Shown here one piece after another: positions 35,080 through 45,212 of a stretch of DNA of 51,476 nucleotides. Location: assembly GCA_026225275.1 (NCBI GenBank), contig JAMFSL010000266.1, forward strand, positions 1 through 51,476, in the 5' to 3' direction. Each line of letters begins with the position of its first letter. The stretch's first letter is position 1. The translations under genes and the position numbers were made by a program. The notes under the pieces were generated by a model. It saw only the letters and a program-made list of their open reading frames with translations, made no database searches and was not told the DNA's origin. This DNA comes from Puia dinghuensis. Its GTDB lineage: Bacteria; Bacteroidota; Bacteroidia; Chitinophagales; Chitinophagaceae.

Positions 35080-36504
35080 TTAATTCCACAGTCCCCGGAC
35101 CTGGGCAACCGGAATATTCATGAGCTCGCGGTATTTGGCTACTGTCCTCCGGGCGATCGTATAGCCTTTTTCTGCGAGGATCGTTACCAGCTGCCGGTCT
35201 GTGTAGGGGGTCTTTTTGTCTTCCGTCTGGATCACTTCGCTGATGATGTTCTGGATCACCTTGTTGCTGATATTATTACCTTCCTGGTTGACAATTCCTT
35301 CGGTGAACAGGTCTTTCAGGAGGATCGTGCCGAAAGGCGTTTCTGCGTATTTGTTGCAGGTTAGCCTTGACACCGTCGAAATATCCACCTTTACGCGATC
35401 TGCGATATCTTTCAGCTTCATGGGCCGAAGCAGGAGAATGTCGCCGTATTTGAAATATTCGTATTGCATATCGACGATTGCCTGCATGATCTTCAGCATG
35501 TTAGACTCCCGTTGCTGGATCGCGTTGATGAACCATTGGGCCGATGACAGCTTACTACGGAGGTATTGTTTGGCTGCTTTATCGATAGAGGCATTTTGGG
35601 CAGAATGTTGCACCATTTCCATCCAGGACTGGCTGATATGAAGGTTTGACGAGCGTTGGCGATACAAGGCCAGTTCCAGCGTATCGCCTTCATCCAGCAC
35701 AACAAAATCCGGCAGGATAGAGGGATTTGCCTGCATGGCGCTGGTCTCCGGGTTGAAGGGGCGGGTGCTCAGATGAGCCAGCAGGTTCAGCACGATTCGG
35801 ATCTCATCGTCTTCCAGTCCCAGCTGTTTTTTCAGCTTATCCAGATTGGCAGTCCGCAGGTCATGAAAATGATCTTCCAGCAACCGGATGGCCGTTCTAA
35901 CGTCGGGTTGTTTGGTGTTCATATTCTTTAGCTGCAGCAGCATATATTCCTGCACCGTCCGGCATCCCGCGCCGATGGGCTCGAGTTTCCGGATCAGTTG
36001 GAGGGATTCTTCCAGTTCTTCCGGTTCGACCCAGGTTTTGCGTTTGAAGGAAATCTCCGAGGCCAGTTCATCCAGGTCCTGTTCAAGAAATCCGTTCTCA
36101 TTAATGGAGTCAATCAGGAAATCCAACATGGGTAGTTTTTCTTCCGGCACCTCGAGATACCGGCACTGCCGCTTCAATTCTTCCCGGAAATCGGTGATTT
36201 CGGCAATCGGTTTTTCCGGTACCTTTTCGGTATTGATGTAATTATTGTATTCCGTTTTATAGTCAGGAATATCGTCATAGCCATATTCCTCCCAATTTTG
36301 AAAATCCTGGACGGTTTCCTTGGAGAATTTATCCGATGCGTCATCATCGCCGGAAGACAACTCTTCCAGTGCGGGATTCTCGTTGAGCTCATCTTGAATC
36401 CGTTGCTGGAGTTCCAGGGTATTGAGATGAAAGAGGTTTAATAATTCGATCTGCTGTGGCAGGATCGTGTGTTGCTGCTTTTGCGTTTGCACTTGCTTCA
36501 GCAT
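35080..36504 (-). CDS. rpoN: RNA polymerase sigma-54 factor RpoN
   Basis: The 474-aa protein (start at 36504, [15 protein letters not shown] 36513 is also possible) has the sigma-54 layout: a Gln/Leu-rich activator region ([25 protein letters not shown]), an acidic stretch, a core-binding domain (about residues 110-300), the helix-turn-helix [20 protein letters not shown] and the RpoN box [10 protein letters not shown] near the C-terminus. It directs RNA polymerase to -24/-12 promoters and needs an enhancer-binding ATPase; none is encoded in the window. Its stop is 19 bases before the Ku start. Confidence 0.97.
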   Translation of the reverse strand: MLKQVQTQKQQHTILPQQIELLNLFHLNTLELQQRIQDELNENPALEELSSGDDDASDKFSKETVQDFQNWEEYGYDDIPDYKTEYNNYINTEKVPEKPIAEITDFREELKRQCRYLEVPEEKLPMLDFLIDSINENGFLEQDLDELASEISFKRKTWVEPEELEESLQLIRKLEPIGAGCRTVQEYMLLQLKNMNTKQPDVRTAIRLLEDHFHDLRTANLDKLKKQLGLEDDEIRIVLNLLAHLSTRPFNPETSAMQANPSILPDFVVLDEGDTLELALYRQRSSNLHISQSWMEMVQHSAQNASIDKAAKQYLRSKLSSAQWFINAIQQRESNMLKIMQAIVDMQYEYFKYGDILLLRPMKLKDIADRVKVDISTVSRLTCNKYAETPFGTILLKDLFTEGIVNQEGNNISNKVIQNIISEVIQTEDKKTPYTDRQLVTILAEKGYTIARRTVAKYRELMNIPVAQVRGLWN

Positions 36505-36774
36505 AATACCCATATTTTATGTAGGAAGGGTATGACAAATCAAAAGCCAGAAATTCTTCAGCCATAAATCAACACGATGCAACGGCGTACTGCATTTGCG
36601 TGTAGAAAAAACGATACGTATATGGGGAAAAAACTGAACAAATTCATTGAAGGACAATGTTTTCAGCTTTACAAGTGAAAGAGGCATGTTTTAAAGTTTC
36701 CGCGGGTAATTGGTCTGTATTTTGTCATATCAGGGTTAATGCGTTAACTTAAATATTATTCAGAAGTATAATCT

Positions 36775-39700
36775 ATGCCTAAAAGCCAACCCGTAGTTCC
36801 TAAAAGATCCTTTTTTCGTCGGTTGGTGAGGGTATTATTGAGAACCTTGCTCACGGTTGTCATTATCTTGCTGATCGTTTTTTTCCTCATTCAGACCCCT
36901 TTTATCCAGAATATCATCAGGGGGAAGGCCGAGACCTATCTTTCCCGGAAGCTGAAGACGCCGGTCCGGATCGGCGATCTGTCCATTGTTTTCTTCCGGC
37001 GGGTGACATTGAAGGACGTGTATATCGAGGACCGGCAGCGGGATACGTTGTTATCGGCCGGGTTGATCGATGTGCAGTTCCGGATGCTGGGGTTGCTGCA
37101 CAACAATCTCGATATCGACAAGATAGGGTTGGGGAATGTGACCGTCAAGATCAGGCGGCAGTTGCCGGATACCGCTTTCAATTTCCAGTACATCGTGGAT
37201 GCGTTTTCAGGGCCGCCATCGCCGCAGCCGGCGAAAACGTCGGGGTCGCCGATGAAAATAGGGGTGCGGGAGCTGGGGATGGACAAAATACGCTTTGTAT
37301 ATAGGGACACCGTCACGGGAAGTAATATGGAGGTTTGGATCGGCCATAGCTTGGCGCGTTTAGATACTATTGACCTTGATCATCTCCGTTTTGGGATTCC
37401 GACATTCGAAGTGGAGGGGATGCGGGCGAGGATCAGGCAGGGTCAGTCGCTGGCAGGGGTGCCGGCGGCCAGTACGGCGGTTGATCTGACGCTGGGCAGG
37501 TTGGTTGCGAATATTCAACAGCTCGACGTCGAAAAAGAGGTTGTTCAAGTAAAAGATTTTCAATTAGATAGCACCAGTACGGCGGTCAGGCTGGGTAAGG
37601 CGCCCAAGGGGGTAAGGTCGCCTTCGCGAGGCGCTTCGGCGACCAAAGGGACCGTTGCAGCTGCGAAGGCGAATTTGGCTGCTGCGGCGGTCGATACGTC
37701 CGGCTGGCGTGTCCTGGCGGGCTCGGTGCGTCTCAATGGCGACAATATCCAGTTCGATGACGACAACCAGCCGCGGCAAAAAGCTGGTATGGACTACGCT
37801 CACCTGGCGGTCAGCCGCCTGACCTTAGCCGCCAGCAACCTGAATTATTCGACTGACAGCATTAGTGGAGCGATCGCACAAGGCAGTTTGACGGAACAAT
37901 CCGGCTTTCGGCTGATGCGGCTGCAGACGCGATTTTTTTATTCCGACCACCGGGCCCTCCTGAGCGACTTACTGCTGCAGACACCGGGGACATTGCTGCA
38001 ACGCAATGCCTCGATGCAATATACGTCTCTCGCCGGGATGATGAAGGATCCGGCCAGGACGCTGGTCGATCTGGACCTGTCCGGGAGCCGGGTACAGGTT
38101 AAGGATATCCTGACTTTCGCTCCCTTCCTTCGCAGTCAACCACTGTTCAGCCGTCCTAATGAGATCTGGCAGGTCAATGCGCGGGTCAGTGGGAATTTCG
38201 ATGCTCTGACTGTTCCTGTTCTGCAGGTCAGCGGGGTTCAGGATCTGCGGCTGGACGTAGCGGGCCGGGTTCTGCACCCTTTCGATGTCAAGCGGATACA
38301 GACGGCGCTGCAGATCCGGCGTATTTCCGGCAGTCGGGCAGCGCTCGTCAGCCTGTTGCCCAAGGGAACATTGCCTGCTAACATTACTCTTCCCGATCAT
38401 TTCAATTTGACGGGGCGCCTGAATGGGGGGATGGATGCGATGCAGCCGGACCTGGTGCTGCAAACGTCTTCCGGGACGATCATGCTGAAAGGCTGGGCGC
38501 GGAATATCCGGTCGACGACCGCCGCTGTCTATGATCTCGACCTGAAGACCAAAGCCCTGCAACTCGGCAAGATCTTACAAGACAGCCTGCAATGGGGGGC
38601 CGTCACGGCCGATATCACCGTCAAAGGTCAGGGGCTCGATCTTCACAGCGCCAATGCTGTTTTCAGCGGACATGTAGCCGCAGCGACCATACGGCAATAC
38701 AGGTACACCGATTTTTCGTTCGACGGCTCGGTGGCCAACCAGCAGGCCACGCTGCAAGCGGCTATCAATGATACGGCAGTCCGCTTTGAACTGCACGCCA
38801 CGGCCGATCTGGCGCAAAAATTTCCTGCGCTGAAGCTCGACTGGCAGATCGATACACTGGACCTGTATGCGCTGCATTTTGTACAGGATACATTGCAGTT
38901 CCGGGGGCATATCGGTGCGGATTTTGCCAGTACGAATCCTGATTCGCTACAGGGTACCCTCAAAGTGACCGGGGTACGGATGCTGGAAGGCAACAAGACG
39001 CTAAAGACCGATAGCGTCGTGCTGATAGCCGCGCGACAGGACAATATCGAGGACATCCAGCTGCATACGGAAATGGTCGATCTGGACTGGAAGGGCAGGT
39101 ATAAGCTGACCGAGACGGCACAGGCGCTGGAGCATGTGATCAACCATTATTATCGTCTCAACAAGGTGACGGATTCTGTCTTTGCTGCGCAGGACTGGAC
39201 ATTGCAGCTGCATTTCCGGACTTCGCCCCTTGTACTGGCCTATATGCCGTCGTTGAAAGGGACAGATAGCCTGGGCATGCTGATGAGCTTTAACAGCGAC
39301 AAAAATGACTTGCAGGTACATCTGGCATCGCCTCATCTGCAGCTTGGCAGCCAGATATTCGATCATCCCGAGCTGACCGCGGGCACCAGGGATGGGCGGC
39401 TGGCCTATGATCTGCAGGTCGATGGCGGGTCCGGCAGCGGCTTCGAGCTTCACAAGACGTATGTGGCCGGGCAACTGCACGATAACCAGCTGACGACGGC
39501 AGTGGTACTGCAAGATGACAAAGGGAAGGACAGGTTCCGGTTTGCCGGCACGGCCGACCAGTTGCCGGGAGGCGTGAAATTCATTTTCAATGCCGACAGT
39601 CTGCTATTGAATTATGATCGCTGGCAGGCAAGCAAAGATAACTATGTGCGATATGATTCCACCGGTATTCTCTTTCACAATGTTGCCATCAGCCATAACA

Positions 39701-41787
39701 ATGATTCGCTGTCTGTCAACAATACCGGGGCTTCGTCTGCATCCCCCATCCAGGTGCGCTTTGCCAGCTTTAGCCTGGGGATGCTCAGCCATCTGGCGGA
39801 CCAGGATTCGTTGTTGGTGGATGGTACCCTGAATGGCACCGCAGAGATCAAAAATTTGATGACGCATCCGGTGTTCACGTCCGATCTGCTGGTTCACAAG
39901 CTTTCCTATAAGACAGATACCCTGGGTGATCTGACGCTAAAGGTGGACAATGAAAAAGACAGTGCATTGGCCGCTGATATTTCATTGGAAGGTAACAAAA
40001 ATGATTTGAAGATTAAAGGGGAATATTATACCGGGTCAGGTAAAATGAACCTTCAGCTCAACCTGGGGCAGCTGAACCTGGCCGCCTTCAACCAGGTAGC
40101 CAATGGGGAAGCAGAGGACATGAAAGGCTATCTGAAAGGGCAGCTGGCGATCACCGGCACGCTGGAAAAGCCGCTGCTGAAGGGTAACCTGCATTTCGAC
40201 AGCAGCATGATCACTCCGGCGATCTCCGGAGAGCCGCTAAAGCTGTCAAAGGATAATATCGAATTTGATGAAGATGGTTTCAACTTCAGCCAGTTTACGC
40301 TGCTGGATTCCGCCGGCAACAAGTTGGTTATCGACGGGAACGTCTATACGCATGACTACCGGGATTACAAATTCGACATCTCCGTCAATGCGAATAATTT
40401 CAGGCTGGTCAATGCGCCCGATGAAAATACCCGGGAGTTTTATGGCATGCTCAACCTGGATGCGGCGATAAACCTGGAAGGCGATATGAGTTCGCCTAAA
40501 GTGGATGGCGATGTGAAGGTGAATCGGAAGACCAACTTTACTTTCGTCATGCAGGGCAGCGATCCCGAAGTTGTCGGCCGGGAAGGTGTAATACGGTTCG
40601 TGAATCATAACAATCCTGCCGATACGCTGGTTGACAAGGCTGCTCTCCTGGCCAAGGCAAGGCAGTCCACTATTAAGGGTGCGGACATCAGCCTGAGCGT
40701 GCAGACCGACAGCAATGCCGTCTTTACCGTGGTGCTCGATCCCCGGTCCGGCGATGTGCTGACGGCCAGGGGCCGGAGCAACCTGGTCTTCGGTATGGAT
40801 AAGAGCGGCAAGACCAGCCTAACGGGGGCTTATGAAGTGTCCAGCGGGAGTTACAACCTGTCCCTCAGCGTATTGAAACGGCAATTCAACATTCAGCGGG
40901 GCAGCGTCATCACGTGGACGGGCGATCCGTTGAGTGCGACAATGGACGTGACAGCCATCTATACTGCGACCACTCCTTCTTATAATTTGGTTCAAAATGA
41001 AATTGCGAGCCTTCCGCAGACCGATCAGAATAAATTTAAGGAAAAACTGCCTTTTTTTGTGACGTTGAAAATGTCAGGCGAGTTGATGAAGCCCGACATT
41101 ACTTTTGATATTTCCCTGCCGCCAAATATCCTGACGCTCTGGCCGGATGTCGACCAGCGGCTGGCGCAGATACGCGGTGAGGAATCTGAAATGAACAAAC
41201 AGGTATTTGCGCTGCTGCTCTTGAACGAGTTCGTCGGGGAAGACCCCGTGGAGAGCGTGGCCGGGGGCGGGGCAGGGGGTAACTCAAGCGTCGGCAATTT
41301 AGCTTTCCAAAGTGCCAGCCAGATCCTGACCAACCAGTTGGATCAGCTGGCCGGCAGCCTGATCAAGGGCGTGAACATCCATTTCGATCTCAACAACCAG
41401 CAGGATTTCAGCACGGGTAACGAGATCGATTATACCGAGCTGGATATAGCTGTCTCCAAAAAACTATTCAACGAGCGGGTCGAGGTGAGTGTCGGCAGTA
41501 ACTTCGACGTAATGGGCGTGGGCCCCGCCGGCCAGAGTGCCAGCAATCTGGCCGGCGACGTATCCGTGGATTACAGGCTGTCGAAGGACGGCCGTTACAG
41601 GCTGAGGGCCTATCGCCAGAACCAGTACGACGAAGTAGTGTTAGTCCAGGTGGTGGAGACGGGCATTAGCTTCATCCTGACCCTTGATTACAATTCGCTG
41701 AAGGAACTTTTCCATCGCTCCGCCGAAACAAAATTGATAGAAAGAACCACGATTAAACCGGTCACCGCGACCTCTTCAAACCAATAA
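36775..41787 (+). CDS. tamB: TamB-type translocation and assembly module protein
   Basis: The 1670-aa protein has an N-terminal membrane anchor (VVIILLIVFFLIQTPF near residue 33) followed by AsmA-like and long repeated beta-strand regions that cross the periplasm, and a C-terminal TamB domain (about 1230-1620; QGSDPEVVGREGVIRFVN, GRSNLVFGMDKSGKTSLTGA, YEVSSGSYNLSLSVL). It is longer than E. coli TamB (1259 aa) but in the range for Bacteroidota. It transports or folds lipids and outer membrane proteins with its partner encoded 2 bases downstream. Residues about 281-292 (RSPSRGASATKG) are encoded by a copy of the 29-bp repeat seen after uxaC. Confidence 0.93.
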   Translation: MPKSQPVVPKRSFFRRLVRVLLRTLLTVVIILLIVFFLIQTPFIQNIIRGKAETYLSRKLKTPVRIGDLSIVFFRRVTLKDVYIEDRQRDTLLSAGLIDVQFRMLGLLHNNLDIDKIGLGNVTVKIRRQLPDTAFNFQYIVDAFSGPPSPQPAKTSGSPMKIGVRELGMDKIRFVYRDTVTGSNMEVWIGHSLARLDTIDLDHLRFGIPTFEVEGMRARIRQGQSLAGVPAASTAVDLTLGRLVANIQQLDVEKEVVQVKDFQLDSTSTAVRLGKAPKGVRSPSRGASATKGTVAAAKANLAAAAVDTSGWRVLAGSVRLNGDNIQFDDDNQPRQKAGMDYAHLAVSRLTLAASNLNYSTDSISGAIAQGSLTEQSGFRLMRLQTRFFYSDHRALLSDLLLQTPGTLLQRNASMQYTSLAGMMKDPARTLVDLDLSGSRVQVKDILTFAPFLRSQPLFSRPNEIWQVNARVSGNFDALTVPVLQVSGVQDLRLDVAGRVLHPFDVKRIQTALQIRRISGSRAALVSLLPKGTLPANITLPDHFNLTGRLNGGMDAMQPDLVLQTSSGTIMLKGWARNIRSTTAAVYDLDLKTKALQLGKILQDSLQWGAVTADITVKGQGLDLHSANAVFSGHVAAATIRQYRYTDFSFDGSVANQQATLQAAINDTAVRFELHATADLAQKFPALKLDWQIDTLDLYALHFVQDTLQFRGHIGADFASTNPDSLQGTLKVTGVRMLEGNKTLKTDSVVLIAARQDNIEDIQLHTEMVDLDWKGRYKLTETAQALEHVINHYYRLNKVTDSVFAAQDWTLQLHFRTSPLVLAYMPSLKGTDSLGMLMSFNSDKNDLQVHLASPHLQLGSQIFDHPELTAGTRDGRLAYDLQVDGGSGSGFELHKTYVAGQLHDNQLTTAVVLQDDKGKDRFRFAGTADQLPGGVKFIFNADSLLLNYDRWQASKDNYVRYDSTGILFHNVAISHNNDSLSVNNTGASSASPIQVRFASFSLGMLSHLADQDSLLVDGTLNGTAEIKNLMTHPVFTSDLLVHKLSYKTDTLGDLTLKVDNEKDSALAADISLEGNKNDLKIKGEYYTGSGKMNLQLNLGQLNLAAFNQVANGEAEDMKGYLKGQLAITGTLEKPLLKGNLHFDSSMITPAISGEPLKLSKDNIEFDEDGFNFSQFTLLDSAGNKLVIDGNVYTHDYRDYKFDISVNANNFRLVNAPDENTREFYGMLNLDAAINLEGDMSSPKVDGDVKVNRKTNFTFVMQGSDPEVVGREGVIRFVNHNNPADTLVDKAALLAKARQSTIKGADISLSVQTDSNAVFTVVLDPRSGDVLTARGRSNLVFGMDKSGKTSLTGAYEVSSGSYNLSLSVLKRQFNIQRGSVITWTGDPLSATMDVTAIYTATTPSYNLVQNEIASLPQTDQNKFKEKLPFFVTLKMSGELMKPDITFDISLPPNILTLWPDVDQRLAQIRGEESEMNKQVFALLLLNEFVGEDPVESVAGGGAGGNSSVGNLAFQSASQILTNQLDQLAGSLIKGVNIHFDLNNQQDFSTGNEIDYTELDIAVSKKLFNERVEVSVGSNFDVMGVGPAGQSASNLAGDVSVDYRLSKDGRYRLRAYRQNQYDEVVLVQVVETGISFILTLDYNSLKELFHRSAETKLIERTTIKPVTATSSNQ
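37618..37648 (+). repeat. Copy of the dispersed 29-bp repeat inside tamB
   Basis: The sequence TCGCCTTCGCGAGGCGCTTC, followed by GGCGACCAAAG, matches the repeat after uxaC (CCTTCGCCGAGGCTTCGGCG, then ATCAAAG), with small insertions and changes. GGTCGCC and GGCGACC flank it as an inverted repeat. It is read in frame and adds a Ser/Arg-rich insert to the protein, so the gene is not broken. Confidence 0.6.
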
Positions 41788-41789
41788 GC

Positions 41790-44138
41790 ATGGCCGTGAA
41801 TCATCGTCTGGTATCATTCATCCGGCGCTCCATCCTGATCGGTCTGGTGCTGATGGCGGCAGCCTGCCATGAATCCAGGCATCTTGCGGAGGGGCAGACG
41901 CTTTATACGGCTAATGAAGTCAAGATCCAGTCTTCTGTACCCTTGTCGCATCGCAGGACGAAGGAATTAAAGGCCGATTTGAACCAACTGCTACGACCGA
42001 ATCTCAACGGTAAGATTTTGGGGATCCGGTTCAAGCTATGGGTCTATAATGTAGCCGGTACGCCTAAAAAGAAGAAGGGGCTCAAGCACTGGCTGAAATA
42101 CAAGGTAGGTGAACCACCCGTACTGTCTACTCCGAAAATAATCGAGAAGAACAGGGAGATCCTGCAGAACCATTTGGAAAACAAGGGTTATTTCGGTGAT
42201 ACCGTCCTCAGCGCGATGCCTGTCAAGGACAAACATCTGACGGCGGTATATACCGCGCAGATTGGCACCCGGTATACTATCCGCAATATTACGTTTCCGC
42301 CGGATTCCGACGAGCTGAGCCGGCGCATCGATTCCCTGCAGCATGGAACCCTGTTGAAGAAAGGCGACGGTTTCGATCTGGATGTGGTCAAGGACGAAAG
42401 GACACGCATCGACGGTCTGCTGAAGAACAAGGGATATTATTTTTTCAGTCCGGACGATCTTTTCGCCGATGTCGATTCGGCCCTCGGGAATCACCAGGTG
42501 GACCTGCACCTGAAAGTCAAATTAGCAACGCCCCTGCTGGCGCGGAATATCTACCGGATCAACGAAGTGGTCGTTTATGCGAACTACGGTGTCCTCACTG
42601 ACACCAGCCTCAGGAAAGCCTATACCACCCCGGAGGGCTACCATATCGTCGATTCGGCTCATATTCTCCGGCCGGTGATATTCAGCAGGACGATGGTGGT
42701 TAAGCCGGGGGATCTTTACAAGCGGGACGATCACAACCGCTCGCTCAGCCGCCTTGTCAGCCTGGGTGTATTCAGTTTTGTCAAGGTACGTTTTGACCCG
42801 TTGAAATCGGATGACTCCAGCCATCTGTTAAATGCTTTTTACTATCTGACCCCGGCGCAAAAGAAGTCCATCCAGTTCGAGGTCACGGGGCTGACGCGGT
42901 CTGATAACACCACAGGTACCGAAATGTCGATCAACTGGCGGCACCGTAATCTGTTGAGGGGCGCGGAATTGTTAACGGCCAAACTGTATGGTGGCCTCGA
43001 GGAACAATATTTAGTCTCTACTGGTTCAGGCGTCTCTACTGGTTCAGGCTCCTCTAATCAAAAGAATCAAAAGGTCAATGTGCGGCGGGCGGGACTCGAT
43101 CTGAGCCTCTATATACCGAGGATCATTTCCCCCTTTAATCTCAACACCAGCAGCGCTTATGTACCCAAGACCAAGATCGAGGCGGATTATGATATTTTCG
43201 ACCAGAGCTCGGAATATACGCTGACGTCATCGAAGGTGAGTTTCGGGTATGTGTTTAAAAATAACCAGACGACAGAAAATACGATCACCGTACTGGGCAT
43301 CGATTACGTGCGGCCCAGCAATATCAATCCGGATTTTCAACTGGGATTGGATACAAACATCACGTTGGCCCGCGCCATCGAAAAGACATTCATTATCGGG
43401 CCTACTTATAATTTCAACTACAATTCCCAGGCGAAGCCAAATAAAAATACCAATAACTATTATTTCAATGGCAATGTAGACCTGTCGAATAATATTCTGG
43501 GACTGGTTACGGGGGCGAATATCAATAAGGGGAAGCAGATCGATATCTTCAATGTGCCTTTTGCCCAATATATCCGGTTGGAGGCAGACTTCCGGCATTA
43601 CCTCCGGTTCGATGACAATTCGATGCTGGCCTCGCGGATCACCAGCGGGGTCGGATTTGCCTATGGTAATAGCACGACGATGCCTTTTGTCAAGGAGTTT
43701 TTTGCCGGCGGCACCAATGATATCCGGGCTTTCCGATCACGGGCGTTAGGTCCCGGCAGCTATTATGCCGGCAACCCCAATACCACTCAGCTACTGCCTG
43801 ACCAACCGGGGGACTTCAAGCTGGAGGGGAATGTGGAATACAGGGGCAAATTGTCCCCTCTTGTCAACTGGGCCCTGTTTGTCGATGCAGGGAACGTCTG
43901 GACCCTCAAGGCCGATACCAGCCGGCCTGGCAGTCAGCTGACGCCGGGCTTCCTGAAGGATGTAGCTGTGGGACTCGGTACAGGGCTTCGTTTTGACCTC
44001 AGCATTCTGGTTCTGAGGATCGATGTGGCCGTACCCGTACGCTATCCCTGGTTGCCGGATGGGCACAAATGGGATTTCCCCGAGGCCGCGGATATTTCAA
44101 ATATGGTGCTGAACCTGGCAATTGGTTACCCTTTCTGA
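41790..44138 (+). CDS. tamL: TamL: TamA-like lipoprotein outer membrane protein
   Basis: The 782-aa protein begins with a lipoprotein signal (SILIGLVLMAAAC, lipobox Cys near residue 26), unlike E. coli TamA. POTRA-like domains follow (about 40-330, with GTRYTIRNITFPPDSDE and NKGYYFFSPDDLFADVDSAL), then an Omp85 beta-barrel with the FFAGGTNDIRAFRSRALGPG motif (family signature RGF-type) near residues 630-650 and a final aromatic residue. Bacteroidota use this lipoprotein form, called TamL, together with TamB, and the gene follows tamB by 2 bases. An 18-bp direct repeat inside the barrel region is listed separately. Confidence 0.9.
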   Translation: MAVNHRLVSFIRRSILIGLVLMAAACHESRHLAEGQTLYTANEVKIQSSVPLSHRRTKELKADLNQLLRPNLNGKILGIRFKLWVYNVAGTPKKKKGLKHWLKYKVGEPPVLSTPKIIEKNREILQNHLENKGYFGDTVLSAMPVKDKHLTAVYTAQIGTRYTIRNITFPPDSDELSRRIDSLQHGTLLKKGDGFDLDVVKDERTRIDGLLKNKGYYFFSPDDLFADVDSALGNHQVDLHLKVKLATPLLARNIYRINEVVVYANYGVLTDTSLRKAYTTPEGYHIVDSAHILRPVIFSRTMVVKPGDLYKRDDHNRSLSRLVSLGVFSFVKVRFDPLKSDDSSHLLNAFYYLTPAQKKSIQFEVTGLTRSDNTTGTEMSINWRHRNLLRGAELLTAKLYGGLEEQYLVSTGSGVSTGSGSSNQKNQKVNVRRAGLDLSLYIPRIISPFNLNTSSAYVPKTKIEADYDIFDQSSEYTLTSSKVSFGYVFKNNQTTENTITVLGIDYVRPSNINPDFQLGLDTNITLARAIEKTFIIGPTYNFNYNSQAKPNKNTNNYYFNGNVDLSNNILGLVTGANINKGKQIDIFNVPFAQYIRLEADFRHYLRFDDNSMLASRITSGVGFAYGNSTTMPFVKEFFAGGTNDIRAFRSRALGPGSYYAGNPNTTQLLPDQPGDFKLEGNVEYRGKLSPLVNWALFVDAGNVWTLKADTSRPGSQLTPGFLKDVAVGLGTGLRFDLSILVLRIDVAVPVRYPWLPDGHKWDFPEAADISNMVLNLAIGYPF
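43014..43049 (+). repeat. In-frame 18-bp tandem duplication in tamL
   Basis: GTCTCTACTGGTTCAGGC occurs twice in a row at 43014-43031 and 43032-43049, giving VSTGSG twice, followed by a third shorter Ser-rich unit (SSNQ). It sits in a likely surface loop of the barrel, where length change is tolerated. It probably arose by slippage. Confidence 0.85.
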
Positions 44139-44165
44139 GGCGGGGCTACCTGCTCTGTGCCGGCG

Positions 44166-44181
44166 GGGGAAAGTTTTCCCC
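44166..44181 (+). terminator. Short hairpin after tamL
   Basis: GGGGAAAGTTTTCCCC folds back on itself 28 bases after the tamL stop. No T-run follows, so it is a weak candidate for a terminator of the tamB-tamL operon. Confidence 0.3.
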
Positions 44182-44278
44182 TCTGGTTGCCGCTGTTCCT
44201 GAGATGGGAAGTTGATGGCATTGTTTTTTTAGCCTTGTTAGTGTCAACAGTTTTTATTCACGACTTAAAAACAGCTAT

Positions 44279-44488
44279 ATGAACGATCAAAAAAACAAGC
44301 AGCAACAGCCGCAGCAGGGTAATAAGCAGGAACCACAGAGCGGAAAGGTGAAAAGCAGGGTGCAGGGTGATGACATTAGGGAAGGAGATATTGAACATCC
44401 GGATCAGCAACCCGATAGAAAAGTAACGATCGATGATAATCCGGATGAAACACAAAGGAAGGTTCCGAACATGCAAAGCAAGCATTAA
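44279..44488 (+). CDS. Small hydrophilic protein of unknown function
   Basis: The 69-aa protein is rich in Gln, Lys, Asp and Pro (MNDQKNKQQQPQQGNKQEPQ) and has no hydrophobic segment. I do not recognise a domain. A strong terminator follows about 51 bases after the stop, which supports a real short transcription unit. It may be a small disordered stress protein; that is only a guess. Confidence 0.55.
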   Translation: MNDQKNKQQQPQQGNKQEPQSGKVKSRVQGDDIREGDIEHPDQQPDRKVTIDDNPDETQRKVPNMQSKH

Positions 44489-44538
44489 TTGAAAGACCGA
44501 CCCGGTCTGTCGTAGGACCCGGCATCTGTCTCCAAATA

Positions 44539-44575
44539 AGCCTGCCCGGAAGATCCCGGGCGGGCTATTTTTATT
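44539..44575 (+). terminator. Intrinsic terminator
   Basis: AGCCTGCCCGG at 44539-44549 pairs with CCGGGCGGGCT at 44556-44566 (11 pairs including one G-T), followed by ATTTTTATT. It ends the unit of the small hydrophilic gene and lies just upstream of the start at 44586. Confidence 0.8.
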
Positions 44576-44585
44576 ACATTGCAAT

Positions 44586-44924
44586 ATGATTAACACAACA
44601 GACTTGCAGGAGTTGGAAATCTCCCTGCCGGGTGACTGGCTGAGAAAAGACAATGGGGATACCTATTCTTTTACGATCGATGGGATGGAGCTTCGCGATG
44701 AGCGGATGTACAGGGATCTGTATATCCGAAGAAAGGGTGGCGAGGCGATGTCGCTGCGATACGCTTTGGCGATTGAGGGAGACTATTGTAGTCTTTTATT
44801 GAATGAGGATGAATTCATTGTGCGGCGCCTGGATAAGCACGAGGACGGATCTGCCTCCATGGAGTGGGAGGACAGTGCGGGTGGGCTGATCACCTTTGCA
44901 AAGTCGCCAGAGGCCGCTAAATAA
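44586..44924 (+). CDS. Small soluble protein of unknown function
   Basis: The 112-aa protein (MINTTDLQELEISLPGDWLR ... FAKSPEAAK) is mainly beta-strand by pattern, with alternating hydrophobic residues and a LRYALAIEGDYCSLLLNEDE segment. There is no signal peptide or known domain. The start is only 11 bases beyond the T-run of the previous terminator, so it either has a promoter upstream of the terminator's stem or relies on read-through. Confidence 0.55.
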   Translation: MINTTDLQELEISLPGDWLRKDNGDTYSFTIDGMELRDERMYRDLYIRRKGGEAMSLRYALAIEGDYCSLLLNEDEFIVRRLDKHEDGSASMEWEDSAGGLITFAKSPEAAK

Positions 44925-45032
44925 AGAATCCCGTAGAAACGGGACCCACTGTTCTTCTTTCAGGTTCATTGACGTTATATGCTGTTAAAAAATTATGCCA
45001 GCGACCTGCGCTAATTTTGTGCAATAATTTCC

Positions 45033-45212
45033 TCAGAATACCCAGTCAATGGTAATCGGCGTCTGCCGCAGCCCGACGTAATTATTCCCGTCCCAACCTT
45101 CTTTCCCGTTGATAATGAAACGTTGCCGTTCATTTATCCGGTCATTTCTTTCCCGGCGTACGAACTGGTATTGATTTTGAAAAATGATGTTAAAATGTAC
45201 AGTTATGTTGAA
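45033..45212 (-). pseudogene. Possible 3' remnant of an outer-membrane-type protein gene
   Basis: A minus-strand frame of 59 codons with no start codon ends at 45033. Its last part reads RFIINGKEGWDGNNYVGLRQ, then TPITIDWVF and stop. It ends with a terminal aromatic residue, like the last strand of many outer membrane barrels. I cannot name the family. It overlaps the first bases of the plus-strand gene at 45205 and may be the tail of a gene lost by deletion. A chance frame cannot be excluded. Confidence 0.3.
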
